Source: Astragalus membranaceus | Taxonomy: Eukaryota > Streptophyta > Magnoliopsida > Fabales > Fabaceae | Direction of reading: 5' to 3' | DNA length: 64,000 nt | Assembly (NCBI GenBank): GCA_039519185.1 | Contig: CM076847.1 | Span: forward strand, 55,497,708-55,561,707 | Part shown: piece after piece, positions 52,801 through 62,993 of the stretch | Position numbering within the stretch: the first letter of the stretch is position 1 | Layout: each line of letters starts with the position of its first letter | The notes under the pieces: model-generated | What the model was told of the DNA's origin: nothing | The model's database searches: none | The model's input: only the letters and a program-made list of their open reading frames with translations | Position numbers and translations under genes: made by a program

Positions 52801-53261
52801 AAAGAAAGTGAGGGACAAAAAACTGATTGAAAACTGCAATCAGAAGCTGCAACAGACGCATCATAAGGACAAAAAACAGCAGAATTTTAAAAACAACTTT
52901 TTTTTGAGTTTTTCTTTCCATAAAATAATCAATTTTTTGTAAGTTTTTTTTTACTAAAAACATAATGATTTTTTAACTATTTCTATAATTTACTCAAACT
53001 ACTAAAATTAATCAATTTAACTACTACCAATTGTAAAAAAAAAACCGTACCTCTAACAATAGTTTCAAAATTATTTATTTCAAAAAAATAAATTATTAAA
53101 TTAATATTACACTCAATAATTAAATAATTTAAAATTTACTATTTATTATATTATAATCTCTATTTAAAGTACTAAAATCAATCAAATTTTTCATGTAATA
53201 AATAAAATCAATTTAACCACTAACAATTCTAATATTAAATCATATAGAAAAAAAGGAGAAA

Positions 53262-53392
53262 CATGTGGCAACAGGAGCGGCAACCAGAGACTGACAACGA
53301 GAGCGGCAGCGGGAGTGACAACGGGAGTGCCAACAAGAGAGCGAACGAGAGCGCCAACGAGAGTGCAAGCAAGAGAGGGAACGAGAGCGACG
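53262..53392 (+). repeat. 12-bp minisatellite cluster 2
   Basis: About ten copies of the same 12-bp unit (for example GCCAACGAGAGT) after ATGTGGCAACAGGAG. The plus-strand frame reads as a repeating Asn-Glu-Ser-Ala pattern, a by-product of the period. Confidence 0.85.
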
Positions 53393-53515
53393 GGCCTGCA
53401 TATTTTACCTTTTACTCCATTATTAATATTATAAAAAGATACCGACTTTGTTTTGACTTTTTGCAACACAACTCTTTTAGTAAATTCACCGCTAAAAGAT
53501 AAAATTTGCAACACA

Positions 53516-53612
53516 ATGAGAGCGGCAATGCGAGGCTGGAAATGGAATCGACAACGAGAGCGATAACGGGAACAGGAGTGGGAACGAGAGAGACAAGGAG
53601 AGCGCCAACGTG
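53516..53612 (+). repeat. 12-bp minisatellite cluster 3
   Basis: About seven degenerate units of the same family, ending GCCAACGTGGGTGCATATTTT. Confidence 0.75.
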
Positions 53613-53846
53613 GGTGCATATTTTAAAAATTCTTATTTTCTTTTTTCTTCATTTTTACTCCGTCTAAAATTTATTATTTACTATAATCTCTTTATTAAAA
53701 CTATTCAAATCAATCAATTTAACCACTAAGAATTATTATAAAAATACAACTTTAGCCACTATCAAACTTTACAAACTAATTACTTATAATTAAACGAATA
53801 TGCATGATTTAATTAATATTAAATCATATAGAAAAATATGAGTTAA

Positions 53847-53990
53847 CATGTGGCAACGGGAGCGACAACAAGAGACTGGCAATGGTAGCTGCAACGGGAG
53901 TGGCAACCAGAGAGGTAACGAGAACATCAACGGGAGTGCCAACGGGAGGGCCAACGAGGATGCAAATAGGAGTGTCAATGGGGATGCATA
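53847..53990 (+). repeat. 12-bp minisatellite cluster 4
   Basis: About eleven units of the same family between ATGTGGCAACGGGAG and GGGGATGCATATTTTACC. Confidence 0.85.
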
Positions 53991-54218
53991 TTTTACCTCT
54001 AATGTCTAAATACATTATTATGGATCAATGTAATTCTGATTGTCAATCTCTTTTAATTTCTTCGACTCTATAATTTTCATTTGTATCTTATATGACATAA
54101 TACCTATCTCTTTCCACTTTGAATTTCAAATCATACATTTTGGACATTGTTCACAACTTATGATTATCTTCCAAATTACTATTATGACTTCATGGCAATA
54201 CACCGACCATACAGTATC

Positions 54219-54248
54219 ACCCGTGCGTATGCACGGGTAAAATACTAG
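54219..54248 (+). other. Helitron 3' terminal hairpin and CTAG end
   Basis: Perfect 8-bp stem with loop GTAT, ten bases before the end of CTAG; the next base is T, as for Helitron insertion between A and T. Confidence 0.75.
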
Positions 54249-54520
54249 TTGATACAATAAATTATGGTTGCCACATAAGTATATACAAATAAGAGATTTT
54301 AACTATTGACAATTACACGTAAAATTGTATGAAAAATACTGTAAAATGTTCAGTAAAAAAACATTACATAAAATTATTAAAATATCATTAAATATATCAA
54401 CAAAATATTGAAAATAAAAGTACAGGAGAGGTGACTAGTCTAAGAGAATAACTTTTTCATTAAATTTCTTATAAAATGAATGACCGATGAAATTTTGGTA
54501 CAGAAGAAGTGACTTGTCTC

Positions 54521-54956
54521 ACTCTATAATCTGTAGTGACAATCTTTTTTTTTACCAAAAAACATCTTCAAAAAATCCGATCTGAAGCATTATTATTAAT
54601 ATTAATATCAACTGTGTAAACCACTTCAATAGATTTAAAAAAAAATTAACCAATTTTTCTTGGTGTTTTCCATGGTGGCTTGTCACGATATAAGTGTCAA
54701 AATTAATGCATTTTGGTAAGTAAAGACATAATGGCATAGAGTGAGACATCTACGTTCTCTATTTAATAATAGCGTGTCCACATATGTGGTCCATTTAAAA
54801 GTAGGGAAAAATAATTTTGGGGACTAAATCTAAAGAAATTTAAATTTTATACGAACCAAAAACAACTAATATTAATAATAAGAGATTATTAAAATAATAT
54901 ATAATATTTAAATTTGAAATAATATTTAAAATCAAATAAATGGTATTTTTTTTGCT
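54521..54956. repeat. Diverged tandem duplication, copy 1 (MITE-free)
   Basis: Non-coding, about 435 bp. It aligns with 55049-55857 after removing the MITE: shared words include TGTAGTGACAAT, GCATTATT.TTAATATTAATATCA, CACGATATAAGT, AATGGCATAGAGTGAGA and ACATATGTGGTCCATTTAAAAGTAGG. It carries a single uninterrupted TTTAAAAGT (54793-54801 or close), so it shows the MITE site before insertion. Confidence 0.8.
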
Positions 54957-55048
54957 TCGACAAATTTATAAAACAGTTAAATATGTTTTTATCCTTAAAT
55001 AGTTTGGGGATTAAAACTTGCTTAAAAAAATAGGCAGACTAACGCAAT

Positions 55049-55857
55049 AACTGTTGAGATCTATAATTTGTAGTGACAATTTTGATTTCCAAGATCGTCT
55101 ACAAACAATCCCCTCTGGAGCATTATTGTTAATATTAATATCAAGCTGTAAACCATTACAACACTTTTTTTAAAAAATTTAACCAATTTTGTTGGTGTTT
55201 TTCATGTTGGGCTTGCCACGATATAAGTATCAAATTAAATGCATTTTTGTAAATAAAGACACAATGGCATAGAGTGAGAAATCTATGTTGTCTATTTAAT
55301 AACAGTGTATCCCACATATGTGGTCCATTTAAAAGTTGTTAAAGTGCTCCCGGGGTCCCTTATCTTTATTTAAAGTAACGAATTAGTCCTTTATGTTTTT
55401 TTTGTCCCAAATAAATCCTTTATCTTTCAAATTTTTGACACATAAATCCTTTTCCGTTAACAGTGCTGATTTATGTGTCAAAAAAAGGATTTATGTGTTA
55501 AAAATTTGAAACATAAAGGACTGATTTGGGACAGAAAAGGATTTATGTGTCAAAAATTTAAAACATAAAGGACTGATTTGGGACAAAAAAAAAATAAAGG
55601 ACCAAATCGTTACTTTAAATAAAGATAAGGGACCCCGGGAGCACTTTAGCCTTTAAAAGTAGGTGAAAGTAATTGGAGGACTAAAACTAAAAACTCAAAG
55701 TTCATAGTGGCCAAAAAGAAATTTAACACTAACACTAATAATAATAATAATAACAATAATAATAATAATAATATATAATAATAATAATAGATTCTTAAAA
55801 TAATATATAATATTTGCATTTGAAAAATTGTTTAAAATCAAAGAAAAAGTACTTTTT
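55049..55857. repeat. Diverged tandem duplication, copy 2 (with MITE 1)
   Basis: Second copy of the same non-coding sequence, about 528 bases downstream, holding the MITE at 55337-55651 and an AAT microsatellite (about 55735-55790). Origin unknown. Confidence 0.8.
55337..55651. mobile_element. Foldback MITE 1, Mutator-type
   Basis: 315 bp. Ends TGTTAAAGTGCTCCCGG and its near-complement CCGGGAGCACTTTAGCC, with inverted similarity over much of the length. Flanked by a 9-bp duplication TTTAAAAGT (55328-55336, 55652-55660). A 9-bp TSD and long inverted ends fit Mutator-like MITEs. No coding capacity. Confidence 0.88.
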
Positions 55858-56082
55858 TGTTATAAAACTATAGCAAAAGAAGAACAATAGAATGATAAAA
55901 GGAGACAATAGAGTAATCTTTGTATTTCTCTTTACAAGTACAATTTTGCATATGAGGGTGAATCTTATTTATAGGGTGGGGATTGGAAGTGAGTGGTCAA
56001 TCATAAAAGACCACTACACAAGGTAAGATTGAGATGATGGGAGAATACAAGACATCCGCTAACAACCTTAATATTCAAAACA
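55858..56082 (-). mobile_element. Short copia LTR K (3' LTR)
   Basis: On the minus strand it starts TGTTTTGAATATTAAGG (56082) and ends ...TTTATAACA (55858): 225 bp, a short LTR of the kind seen in Ale-like copia elements (tentative). A TATAAATAA box lies at 55965-55973 on the minus strand. A CCAGGGGGGAG polypurine tract (56083-56093) borders it, so this is the 3' LTR of an element running right to left. Confidence 0.7.
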
Positions 56083-57011
56083 CTCCCCCCTGGATGTCTA
56101 TTGAGGAAATGCCTCATTAAAACCTTACTAGAAAAAACCAGTGGGATAAAAATCTGGTGAAGGAAAAAGAGTACAATATCATTTCAGTGGGAACTGCCTC
56201 ATTAAAAACCATTCCAGGAAAACCTAGTGGGACAAAATCATGGCAAAGGAAAAAAGAGTGCAGTTTCTCTCCCCCTGTTTGATGCATCACTTCAGAATAG
56301 GCTAAAGTGCTCACGGGGTCCCTTATCTTTATTTAAAGTAACGAATTAGTCCTTTATGTTTTTTTTTGTCCCAAATAAGTCCTTTATCTTTCAAATTTTT
56401 GACACATAAATCCTTTTCCATTAACAGTGTTGATTTATCTGTCACAAAAAAGGATTTATGTGTTAAAAATTTGAAACATAAAGGACTGATTTGGGACAGA
56501 AAATGATTTATGTGTCAAAAATTTAAAACATAAAGGATTGATTTGGGACAAAAAAAAGATAAAGGACCAAATCGTTACTTTAAATAAAGATAAGGGACCC
56601 CGGGAGCACTTTAGCCCTTCAGAATATGAATGTCATCATCTAGAGTTTCTCGTTGTGTGCATATGGCAATCTACTTCGTTCTGTTACTTGTGATATATCC
56701 TCTTTTAATGGAGCTTTGCGGTCAATATTATCTTTAAGACATCTTCCTTGAATTGTTGGCATTTGAGCTTGAAATGAATAAGCAAGAACCATAGATTGTT
56801 TTATAGATCAGAAAGATATTCCAATGTCACCACATGTAGATAATAGCTGACTTGTAATCTGACTTGATCTAGATCAGAAAACTACTTTATATCTGCATGG
56901 TTAATTTGTGTAACATACATAAAATTATTTATTCATTACATTAGTCAAACATATATATGCATCTTACCACCTTTTTTCTAATGAGAAAATTTTGGTTTGT
57001 GATGCACTATA
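56083..57011 (-). mobile_element. Copia K 3' internal tail, with MITE 2, and unassigned sequence
   Basis: The segment 56094 to about 56760 matches the tail of copia J in inverse orientation (GGGAACTGCCTCATTAAAA, CTTGTGATATATCCTC). It is non-coding in all frames apart from short chance frames. MITE 2 sits inside it. I see nothing recognisable in 56830-57011; it ends where LTR G1 starts. Confidence 0.55.
56300..56616. mobile_element. Foldback MITE 2, Mutator-type
   Basis: 317 bp, same family and orientation as MITE 1, about 1 kb away. Ends GGCTAAAGTGCTCACGG and CCGGGAGCACTTTAGCC. Flanked by the 10-bp duplication CTTCAGAATA (56290-56299, 56617-56626). It inserted in the tail of copia K. Confidence 0.9.
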
Positions 57012-57393
57012 TGTTGAACCAAGGTCAAACACTCTTTGTTTTGTATGATAACAAATTACAATCTGTCTACTAATGGTTATAGTTGAACAAGAGTACAGGA
57101 CATGAATCAAAGAGCAGGATATCTTCATGAATCAAAAAGCAGGATATCTTAAAGTATAGCGGCTTGGAGGAGAAGCTACTCTGGCGTTCAAGACCTATGT
57201 GTTAATTTGCTTTTGATGGAACACCGTGTAAGATCCTATCACTTCCGTTCTATAACTTTTGTAGTTGAGAGAGGATTTTTTAAAATATAACTGTTGTGTT
57301 AAAAGCTTGAAAAAAAAAAATCTGTTATATAAAAGCCTAATAGGTAGGCACGTAGCATGAGAAAATGGTTTTTGCAAAGTTAAGAAGAAAATC
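57012..57393 (+). mobile_element. Copia G1: LTR fragment (5' side)
   Basis: Starts TGTTGAACCAAGGTCAAACAC and matches 57956-58332 base for base apart from small changes, up to AAGAAGAAAATCGAT. It then breaks off and is joined within about 40 bases to the end of an RNase H gene. So G1 is an internally deleted element: LTR start, end of pol, LTR start. Confidence 0.75.
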
Positions 57394-57428
57394 GATATTC
57401 ATTTCTTATGAAATAGGAAGTCGAATCT

Positions 57429-57752
57429 GTGGTGGTTGGAAATTGCGTTGCACAACTTCTGTGGATGAAACAAACTTTAGAGGATTTTGGTTTGTTATAT
57501 GAAAATGCGCCACTTCTATGTGGTAACACTAGTGCCATTAACATTGCTAAGAACCCCATCCAACACTCTAGAACTAAACATATAGACATAAGGCACCATT
57601 TCATTAGAGACCATCTTTCTAGGGGGAGCATAGCATTACAGTTTGTAGGCACCGATGACCAACTAGTGGATATCTTCAAGAAACCCCTAGCCGAAGCTCA
57701 ATTTTGTAAGATCCGGAGAGAGCTCGGTATGCTTGATTTTTCCAGTTTATAA
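57429..57752 (+). pseudogene. Copia G1 pol: C-terminal RNase H fragment
   Basis: An open frame of 107 codons with the copia RNase H end: VGNCVAQLLWMKQTLEDFG, NTSAINIAKNPIQHSRTKHI and DQLVDIFKKPLAEAQF, ending naturally at 57752. All upstream pol domains are missing. A matching inverted copy belongs to G2 (about 58830-59150). After the stop come purine tracts near 57810, 57878 and 57946-57953 (AAAAGGGGGAG), the last directly before the LTR. Confidence 0.85.
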
Positions 57753-57955
57753 TGTGATTATGTGTCTTGTGTGTTTTCCCTCCTTTTTGATGAAAACAAA
57801 GGGGGAGAAATACTTGCTTCTATTTATGGATATTGCTATGTTACTGGTTTAGTTTATTATTTTTATGCTTATGCTTAGGGGGAGATTTTGCTATTTTTCT
57901 TGTTTATCGCCGCCCTATGCATAAGGTAATTTTTTATCATCAAAAAGGGGGAGTT

Positions 57956-58332
57956 TGTTGAACCAAGGTCAAACACTCTTTGTTTTGTATGATAACAAAT
58001 TACAATCTGTCTACTATTGGTTACAGTTGAACAAGAGTACAAGACATGAATCAAAGAGCAGGATATCTTCATGAATCAAAAAGCAGGATATCTTAAAGTA
58101 TAGCGGCTTGGAGGAGATGCTACTCTGGCATTCAAGACCTATGTGTTAATTTGCTTTTGATAAGACACCGTGTAAGATATCACTTCCGTTCTTAACTTTT
58201 GTAGTTGAGAGATGATTTTTTAAAATATAACTGTTGTGTTAAAAGCGTGAAAAAAATCTTTTATATAAAAGCCTAATAGGTAGGTACGTAGCATGAGAAA
58301 ATGGTTTTTGCAAAGTTAAGAAGAAAATCGAT
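57956..58332 (+). mobile_element. Copia G1 3' LTR, partial
   Basis: Starts right after the AAAAGGGGGAGTT tract. It matches the fragment 57012-57393 to AAGAAGAAAATCGAT. The true right end is unclear, because the sequence runs into the inverted G2 LTR. AATCGATTT words recur at 58325-58395. Confidence 0.7.
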
Positions 58333-58610
58333 TTTAAGGTCCTTTTATAAAGCTAGAAATCGATTTCTAGCTTCCTTGTTTAAAGTAAGAAATCGATTTT
58401 CCTCCTTCTTTTAAGGCTAGGAATCCTGCTTTTAACACCAGAGTAGCTTCTCCTCCAAGCCGCTATACTTTAAGATATCCTGCTTTTTGATTTATGAAGA
58501 TATCCCGCTCTTTGATTCATGTCCTGTACTCTTGTTCAACTCTAACCATTAGTAGACTGATTGTAATATGTTATCATACAAAACAAAGAGTGTTTGACTT
58601 TGGTTCAACA
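58333..58610 (-). mobile_element. Copia G2 3' LTR, partial
   Basis: On the minus strand it starts TGTTGAACCAAAGTCAAACAC at 58610 and keeps to the G1 LTR for about 190 bases (to CTACTCTGG), then diverges. Its polypurine tract (AAAAAGGGGGAGTT on the minus strand) is 58611-58624. Confidence 0.65.
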
Positions 58611-58829
58611 AACTCCCCCTTTTTGATGATAACAAATTACCTTATGCATGGGGAGGCGATAAACAAGAAACAATAGCCAAAGCTCCCCATAAGCATAAGC
58701 ATAAAAATAATAAACTAATCCAGTAACATAGCAATAGCCGTAAATAGCAGCAAGTATTTCTCCCCCTTTGTTTTCATCAAAAAGGAGGGAAAACACACAA
58801 GACTAATAATCACATTATAAATTGGCAAA

Positions 58830-59330
58830 ATCAAGCATACCGAGCTCTCTCCGGATCTTACAAAATTGAGCTTCGGCTAGGGGTTTTGTGAAGATATCCG
58901 CTAGTTGGTCATCGGTGCCTACAAACTGTAATGCTATGCTCCCCCTGAAACATGGTCTCTAATGAAATGGTGCCTTATGTCTATATGCTTAGTTCTAGAG
59001 TGTTGGATGGGGCTCTTAGCAATGTTAATGGCACAAGTGTTATCTCATAGAAGTGGCACATTTTCATATAACAAATCAAAATCCTCTAAAGTCTGTTTCA
59101 TCCACAGAACTTGTGCAACACAATTTCCAACCGCCACATATTCGCCTTCAGCAGTGGACAAAGCAACATTGTTCTGTTTTTTACTAGACCAGGAAGACAA
59201 CAAAGGCCCTAAGAAATGACTGGTTCCACTAGTAATCTTCCTATCTAATGTACATCCAGCAAAATCAGCATCACAGAAACCGACCAAATCAAACAGTCTC
59301 GATTTTGGGTACCACAGTCCAAAATCTATG
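58830..59330 (-). pseudogene. Copia G2 pol: RNase H
   Basis: The open part 59287-59045 has GFCDADFAGCTLDRKITSG, SWSSKKQNNVALSTAEGEY and VGNCVAQVLWMKQTLEDF, the copia RNase H. It carries on to about 58830 in the inverted counterpart of the G1 fragment after a break near 59040. RNase H removes the RNA strand during copying. Confidence 0.82.
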
Positions 59331-60531
59331 GTCCCCTTAACATATCTAAGAATCCGTTTTACAGCTTTTAAATGTGATTCTTTGGGACATGCTTGAAATC
59401 AAGCACATAAGCAGACAGCAAACATTATATCAGGTCGAGAAGCAGTTAAATACAAGAGACTACCGATCATACATCGATACATCGTTTCATTGACTGGTTT
59501 ACCTTGCTCGTCTTTATCTAACTTTGTTGCAGTCGCCATGGGACTACCAATTTCCTTTGCATCACTCATGTCAAACTTCTTTAGTAGCTCCTTTGAGAAC
59601 TTGTTTTGACATATGAAGATTCCTTCTTTCATTTCCTTTAATTGAAGTCCCAAAAAAAATTTAACTCCCCCATCATGCTCATCTCAAACTCGCTAGTCAT
59701 CATTTCAGAAAACTCCTTGCACAGATCATCATTAGTAGACCCAAAAATAATATCATCGACATAAATTTGAACTACTATGATATGTTTGCCCTTGGTTTTA
59801 AGGAATAAGGTAGAGTCAATCTTACCCTTTTTGAAACCATTTGCAATTAAATGTTTGGTTAGTCCCTCATACCAAGCTCTAGGAGCTTGTTTTAATCCAT
59901 AAAGTGCTTAGTCAAGTTTGAAAACATGGTTTGGGTTTTTGAAATCTTCAAAACCAGGGGGTTGTTTTACATATACTTCTTCTTCTAAAAAAAAATTTAG
60001 GAAGGCACTCTTGACATCCATTTGGTATAGTTTGAAGTCCGTGTAACTAGCAAATCCCAATATTATACGAATGGACTCCAACCTAGCCACCAGAGCAAAA
60101 GTTTCTTCAAAATCCACCCCTTCAATTTGGATAAAACCTTGAACAACTAAACGGCTTTTATTTAATAAAATAACACAATTTTCATCAAGTTTGTTGCGAA
60201 AAACCCATTTAGTACCAATAACGGTTCTGTCAACAGGTTGTTCAACTAAATGCCAAACTTTGTTTCGTTCAAATTGTTCAAGTTCCTTTTGCATTGACAC
60301 AACCCATTCTGGATCATTTAAAGCTTCCTTAATATTATTAGGAACTATTTGAGAGACAAAAGCACTATGAAAGCATAAATGATTAAGAGAAGATCGTGTT
60401 GTTACCCCCTTTGATGGACTACCAATAATTTGCTCCATGGGATGATCTCGAAGTGATTTCCAAGTTTTGGGCAAATCATCATGTGTTCTTCCATGGAAAT
60501 GGTCATCGATGTCTTGGTGCTCTCGTTCCAC
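59331..60531 (-). pseudogene. Copia G2 pol: reverse transcriptase, broken
   Basis: The frame 60531-59908 holds the RT entry part (WVVSMQKELEQFERNKVW, GTKWVFRNKLDE, LYQMDVKSAFLN, VKQPPGFEDF) and ends in a stop right before the ALYGLKQAPRA segment. The middle (about 59900-59660) has the active-site box, here an intact YVDD (near 59755). The end is open 59653-59399 (GLQLKEMKEGIF, GSLLYLTASRPDIMFAV) and finishes with another stop. So the catalytic box is intact but the frame is not. Confidence 0.87.
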
Positions 60532-60592
60532 TTCAGCTTCTTTTTAAGGTTCCACTTTCACCTCGGCTTCTTCCGCACTTTCACTGTTTGAT

Positions 60593-61475
60593 TCAGGTAT
60601 TCTGTTTTTTTATCACTTCAACCACTTCATCCTCATCATCAACTTTCTTAGCAAAAGGGTTAGTCTCATCAAAAGAAACATGTATTGATTCTTGCATACA
60701 TTTATCAATTTTATTGTAAACAATATATGCTCTACTATGACTTGAATAACCCATAAAAATACCTTCAGTTGATTTTGCATCAAACTTACCCAACTTATCT
60801 TTTGTGTTGAGAATGAAGCACTTACTTCCAAAAACCTTGAAGTAGGAAATATTTGGAGCTCTACCATTCCACAACTCGTATGCTGTCTTGTTAAGAGATG
60901 GCCTCAGGTATACCCGGTTGAGCACGTGACATGCTGTATCAACTGCATGACCCCAAAAATATTTGGGTAAGTTGTGCTCGTTCAACATTGTTCTGCTCAT
61001 CTCTTGTATGGTTCTATTCTTCCTTTCCACCACACCGTTTTGTTGAAGAGTCCTCGGAGCTGAAAAGTTATGATGAACACCATACTTTTCACACCAAGTC
61101 CTGAATGATGAATTTTCGTACTCTCCTCCATGATCACTTCTAATTTCCTTGATGGCTAAGCTTTTCTCATTCTGTAACTTTCTGCACAACTTAGCAAACT
61201 CATTGAAAGCATCACTTTTATTTGCAAGTAGAATGACCCAAGTATACCTAGAATCTACAATCACGAAGACATACTTGGACCCTCCTAGACTTACAACATC
61301 AATTTCACCAAATAAATGAAGATGGAGCAATTCAAGCACACTGTTAGTGGAAATAACCGGTTTTCATCAATTTTCATATTTCAACTTGTGTAGACCTCTA
61401 ACATGCTCATTCTTACTCAACTTAGATAAATGTTCTATACTAGCATGTCCTAGACGTCTATGCCACAGATTCACA
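60593..61475 (-). pseudogene. Copia G2 pol: integrase, interrupted by F
   Basis: The open frame 61339-60593 carries the integrase core: FGEIDVVSLGGSKYVFVIVD at the start, then IRSDHGGEYENSSF with the second Asp, VVERKNRTIQEMSRTML with the Glu, and the copia C-terminal part (AYELWNGRAPNISYFKVFG). The expected first catalytic Asp position (usually MDLFGP) reads LHLFGE here, so it is lost. Before it, a stop-broken GAG-pre-integrase segment (LWHRRLGHASIEHLSKL) runs to the F insertion at 61475. Confidence 0.87.
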
Positions 61476-61971
61476 TTGTAACGCCCCAAAATAGTTAATT
61501 AATTATTTAATTAATTATTAGGAATTAAGTGGTAAAAAATATTAGGGTATTAATATATTACTTTATATGGGCTTGTGTTAGGGTGAGAATTAGTAAAATT
61601 GGGGGTGTGGAGAGAAGCCCATGGTCTAGTCGAATTTTATGAAGCATTATAAGTAAATGATATTAGGTTAGGGTTTGCTCATTAGAACAGAAAAATAAAT
61701 AATGATTAGAAGAGGGCTTAAGGAGAGGCGGCGGCTAGAGCTAGAGGAGAGGAAAATCAAAGAGTTTCAACTTCAATCCAAGGTAAGGGTGGGGTTCTAA
61801 CTCTATAATAGGGTATATGAATGACTTTATGTAGGGAATTAGGGGATCCTATGTTTGTTTAATGATTGATTCTATTTGTTTAATCTTTGAAAATCTATTG
61901 ATGATATTCGAAATTATTGAAATTGATGAATGATTGATGCCAATTTTATTGCTAAACTCATTGTTTGGGGT

Positions 61972-62329
61972 GATCTGGGTATAGGTTCGGTTATACAGTA
62001 ACTGGGAACAAGCTAGTGGTCCAAAAATTATGTGGTTTACCTTTTCAGAAACTAGAGTTAATTCTTGTTAATTTGGCACTAGTTTGGTTGCATTTGGAGT
62101 TGTATAGCTCGAGTTATAGGTGTCACAAGTTAGGTTGAAATTCTGGAAACGATCTGGGTATAGGTTCGGTAATACAGTAACTGGGAACAATCTATTGGTC
62201 CAAAAATTATGTGGTTTACCTTTTCAGAAACTAGACTTAATGCTTGTTAATTCGGCCCTAGTTTGGTTGCATTTGGAGTTGTATAGCTCGAGTTATAGGT
62301 GTCACAAGGTAGGTTAAAATTCAGGAAAC
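61972..62329 (+). repeat. 179-bp tandem repeat in F LTR, two copies
   Basis: Copies start at 61972 and 62151 (GATCTGGGTATAGGTTCGG), about 93% alike by eye. A fragment of a third starts near 62330. Each contains TAGCTCGAGTTATAGGTGTC. Confidence 0.92.
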
Positions 62330-62776
62330 AAACTGGATATAGGTTCGGTATTTCGTGTATAACGTTTTCATTTGAACTCCTTTTTGAATGATTCTTGATT
62401 CATTGAAAACTAAACTCAATTTCTTTCGGGTTAGGCTCAAGTCCCATGCCATTTGACGGAGTTTTGATAATTTTAGAGGTGTCACAAGCTAGGTCATGGT
62501 GGCTGTCCTGTTTTTTGAACCTTATTGCTTATTTACTGAAACTGTACGAATTGGACCATTATTTTGCAAAATAACAATTATAGTCAGGAACGAGACATTC
62601 TTAGCTTTCCATAGAGGGGTCCTTTGCTAAGTTTCGATACCGTTTGATAGGTTAAATAATTCACCGAAGTAGAGGTATGTTTGATGAAAATTTGGCCGTT
62701 GCTGTTGCTGTTTGCTGTTTACTGTTTGCTGTTTGCTGTTGCTGTTTGCTGTTGTTGTTTGCATGTGTGCTGTTCT

Positions 62777-62835
62777 GGGCGCATAGGGCGCCATATTTGC
62801 TGTTGTTGGGCGCATTAGGCGCGTTAGGCCCCCGG
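62777..62835 (+). repeat. GC-rich palindromic word cluster in F LTR
   Basis: GGGCGCATAGGGCGCC and GGGCGCATTAGGCGCG, the F version of the cluster seen in the C and D LTRs. Confidence 0.6.
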
Positions 62836-62993
62836 TTGGCTAATTGTTGATTACGTTGTCAATTATTAATTGTTAAATTGTTGAAAAGATTAATTGTTGG
62901 TTAAGTGGTTAAATTGGTCAATTGCTAATTGTTGGTAAAGTGTCGAATTGCTAGTTGATAATTGTTGGTTAAGTCGTTGATTTGTATTTTGTA

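Larger units (their letters stand above)
52697..54248 (+). mobile_element. Non-autonomous Helitron region with repeated modules
   Basis: The right end is a good Helitron 3' terminus: a perfect 8-bp stem ACCCGTGC, loop GTAT, GCACGGGT (54219-54238), then AAAATA and CTAG (54245-54248), followed by T. Upstream, a module (AT-rich text with ACTAAAATCAATCAA, then TTAAATCATATAGAAAAA, then a 12-bp minisatellite, then TGCATATTTTA) occurs in repeated, incomplete form. Candidate 5' ends of the form A|TCTC lie at 53157 and 53687. No Rep/helicase gene is present. The true left end is not settled. Confidence 0.6.
57430..59130. repeat. Large imperfect palindrome of copia 3' ends
   Basis: Left arm about 57430-58155 (G1 RNase H end, tail, LTR start) and right arm about 58410-59130 (the same parts of G2 in inverse order), with about 250 bases between and the centre near 58280. 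LTR starts point inward: TGTTGAACCAA at 57956 and TTGGTTCAACA ending at 58610. Confidence 0.8.
58611..61475 (-). mobile_element. Ty1/copia element G2 (SIRE/Maximus-like), cut by F
   Basis: Read right to left: GAG-pre-integrase segment, integrase, reverse transcriptase, RNase H, non-coding tail, polypurine tract, 3' LTR. This is the copia order. Element F cuts it at 61475 in the GAG-pre-integrase segment, so gag and the 5' LTR are beyond the window. It is related to copia A in its proteins (for example APRT.QQNGVVERKNR) but has a different LTR. Confidence 0.88.

Noticed and set aside
52670..52963. Leu/Pro-rich membrane-like protein on the minus strand
   Set aside because: It is a translation of the 12-bp minisatellite; similar frames appear at the other clusters.
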